DNA of 64,000 nucleotides from Neurospora intermedia (Eukaryota; Ascomycota; Sordariomycetes; Sordariales; Sordariaceae), in assembly GCA_037102815.1 (NCBI GenBank), contig BTPP01000003.1, positions 4,278,001 to 4,342,000 of the forward strand, given 5' to 3'. This document shows positions 62,251 through 64,000 of the stretch, piece by piece. A model generated the notes under the pieces. It worked only from the letters and a program-made list of their open reading frames with translations, was not told the DNA's origin and ran no database searches. The position numbers were made by a program, and so were the translations under genes. Within the stretch, counting starts at the first letter, position 1. Each line of letters starts with the position of its first letter.

Positions 62251-64000
62251 GGTTGTGATCTGGATGCGACTCGAGGCTGTGACTAAACACTGGCGCAGGC
62301 GTGTTCGAGGTTCCTAGTAGAACGAGACAAGCAGTTAAATGCCTGATTGTAACTGCGAATAGTGACACCTAAGGGCGACCGCGTTGTGGTGTAATAAAGC
62401 GCTTGCGGTTGTTCGAAAAAGATAGAGAGACCCGAGGGCTGGCCTTTGTTAATGCGACCGAGCGGTAGGGTGAAAGTGTGACTGGATGCTATCAGCAATC
62501 AGTCAATAGAAAATCGGGTTTCACTCTCCGGCGTGTGCCTTGGGAACACCAACCGAAGTGGAAGCGGCATGCATGACCCCACCAAAAGCCTGGTTTTGGC
62601 ACCCGTGCTGCCCCGCCCGGGACCTTGACAATGGAGCGGCTTTACCGGGATCGGAGCACGAGACTGGACGGCACGCCATGCCTTCCCCCGTCCGGGTGGC
62701 ATATGATATGCGCCTGGGTGGAAGGGATTAACAGGAGAGCGCTGTTGGCGACCAGGTTCGTTATGCCCAAGGCAAAGTTGGCACAGGGTTTCAGAATCGC
62801 ATGACAGGCCGCGCATTTGCGCCCGTTTGTTCCCAAACTACCCTCAGCATGTCCATGTCTATCACCAGTCTGGAATTAATCTTGTGTTGATGGAAAAATG
62901 GGCTTTTGGAGATCGGTGGAAAATAATATGGAACTCAGCATCTCCGGACAGCCGACGAGAAACTGAGGTCCTCTCAATGCCCTTGGTTTAAGATATGGAA
63001 AGAGCGCTTGCTGTTGGGGTTTTGGAGCGGATATCGGCCTCGCGGCACTCGGTAAGGGAACTTCCAATCTGAACTCGATCCTGACAATTGGTAAGTAAGC
63101 GGTATGCAGATACATACTTGCAGCACGTAGGAAACTGCATGCGTCTGTCCTCAGAAATCCTTTCCCGGTTGACGTTGCTTCGTGGTGTTATACACTAGTT
63201 TTTCCATGGCAGTGGCACAAAAGGCCCAGGACAAGAGAAGAAGGCGATTTCGCCTCCAAAGAAACGGGCTTCCAGAGAATGAGATACCTCCATGCCCTCC
63301 AATCTCATGATGCGCAGTGTGTCCAAGAGAAGCGCGACGACACCTTACCGGTGCGGTGGAAGCCCAAGTAATCGCAAAATGTTCAAGTTCCATTCCTCGA
63401 TGTACGGTGGATTAACGTCGCGCCTTGTGGGGCCAAGTGAAGGGGAAAAGTGACATCACACGCGACTTTTGAAGACCCTACTCGGCTGCAATTGTCCGAG
63501 GGATATGATTGGATGGCGACAGTTTCTAAGCAGAAGATACAACGAGTTTCCCGAAACACATCAAAACCGCATGCTGTAGTGTACACTGCATGAGATGGCA
63601 ACGGCTGACAGATCGCGCTAGAACATGCGCCATGTTCTACGAGCCTGAAAGCACGATCACAAGCCACGGGTAAGCAAAATGCAATTTTGGTAGGTGATGA
63701 CGTTTATGATCAAGACTTCGGGTCTCTGACGACAGAGCAGCGTGCCTTTGGGACGCCAGGGGCACGGAGCGAAGACATGGAGCGAGGGGGTTTTGAGCAA
63801 GCAAAAGTCCTGCTCTGGTTGGAGCTTCGCTCTGCTCGCCACAGAGAAATCGGCACCCCCGGGGGTCCCAAGTTAAGCAACGGACGGCCGGACGTCTTTC
63901 AAACCGTCCGATGTGAGGAAGACGCTACGGCATATAAATCCCCACAAAAGCCAGGCGGCATTGACCAATGGCAGGGCGTCCAGATGTCGTGATCAGCCTC
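62251..64000. other. Upstream region of ser2 and right-edge promoter
   Basis: 1.75 kb. The ser2 promoter side shows no clear TATA. Near the right edge a palindrome and an inverted repeat (63856-63910) precede a TATA-like element. A CCAAT motif follows at about 63963. ORFs up to 110 codons are unrecognised. Confidence 0.55.
63933..63939 (+). promoter_or_regulatory. TATA-like element at right edge
   Basis: TATAAAT preceded by GCATA, 22-29 bp downstream of a short inverted repeat. It is likely the promoter of a plus-strand gene beyond the window. No start codon with a sustained frame is seen before the edge. Confidence 0.35.

Noticed and set aside
63835-63905. 5S rRNA-like string (aagttaagcaacgg)
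   Set aside because: Resemblance is limited to the box A area. The helices and the 5' and 3' ends of fungal 5S rRNA are absent.

Overview
The window is nuclear DNA of a filamentous ascomycete, most likely a Sordariomycete close to Neurospora or Sordaria. Genes are split by short introns with GTRNGT donors, CTAAC/CTGAC branch points and CAG/TAG acceptors. They are separated by gene-poor spacers of 0.4 to 4.6 kb. The C-terminus of EF-1-alpha, a KapC-type bZIP protein and a PalI pH-signalling protein all fit this group. The genus is inferred from remembered protein sequences, not from a search. I see no transposon, CRISPR array, rRNA or convincing tRNA.

Layout: (-) secreted Ser/Thr-rich protein running off the left edge; (-) RRT8/EI24-like membrane protein, 8 exons; (-) Gdt1-type Mn/Ca transporter; (+) TRF/Taz1/Tbf1-type Myb telobox protein; (+) gamma-COP (Sec21); (+) choline/ethanolamine phosphotransferase; (-) KapC-like bZIP factor; (+) unrecognised 641-aa protein; (-) PalI/Rim9; (+) Mcp2/Cqd2-type ABC1 kinase-like protein; (+) divergent septin; (-) tandem MYND-like zinc protein of unknown function; (+) SF3b subunit 5, with an intron directly after its ATG; (-) Nse3, a MAGE-domain Smc5/6 subunit; (+) Sls1 mitochondrial protein; (-) EF-1-alpha (tef-1); (-) phosphoserine phosphatase (SER2). 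A candidate promoter for a gene beyond the right edge closes the window.

There is no gene cluster in the metabolic sense. This is a housekeeping region: secretory pathway (Sec21, Gdt1), phospholipid synthesis (CPT1), mitochondria (Mcp2, Sls1), chromosome biology (Myb telobox protein, Nse3), splicing (SF3b5), translation (tef-1), serine synthesis (SER2), pH sensing (PalI), morphogenesis (septin) and stress transcription (KapC). Several pairs are divergent and share an upstream region (gdt1/Myb, kapC/unknown, palI/mcp2, zinc protein/SF3b5, nse3/sls1).

The least described items are the zinc protein with two copies of the same C-x3-C-x7-H-x4-H half-motif, the divergent septin with an acidic insert, and the unrecognised 641-aa protein. 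All gene models were built by hand from reading frames, splice signals and family knowledge. Exon boundaries were checked for frame continuity, but no transcript data were available.
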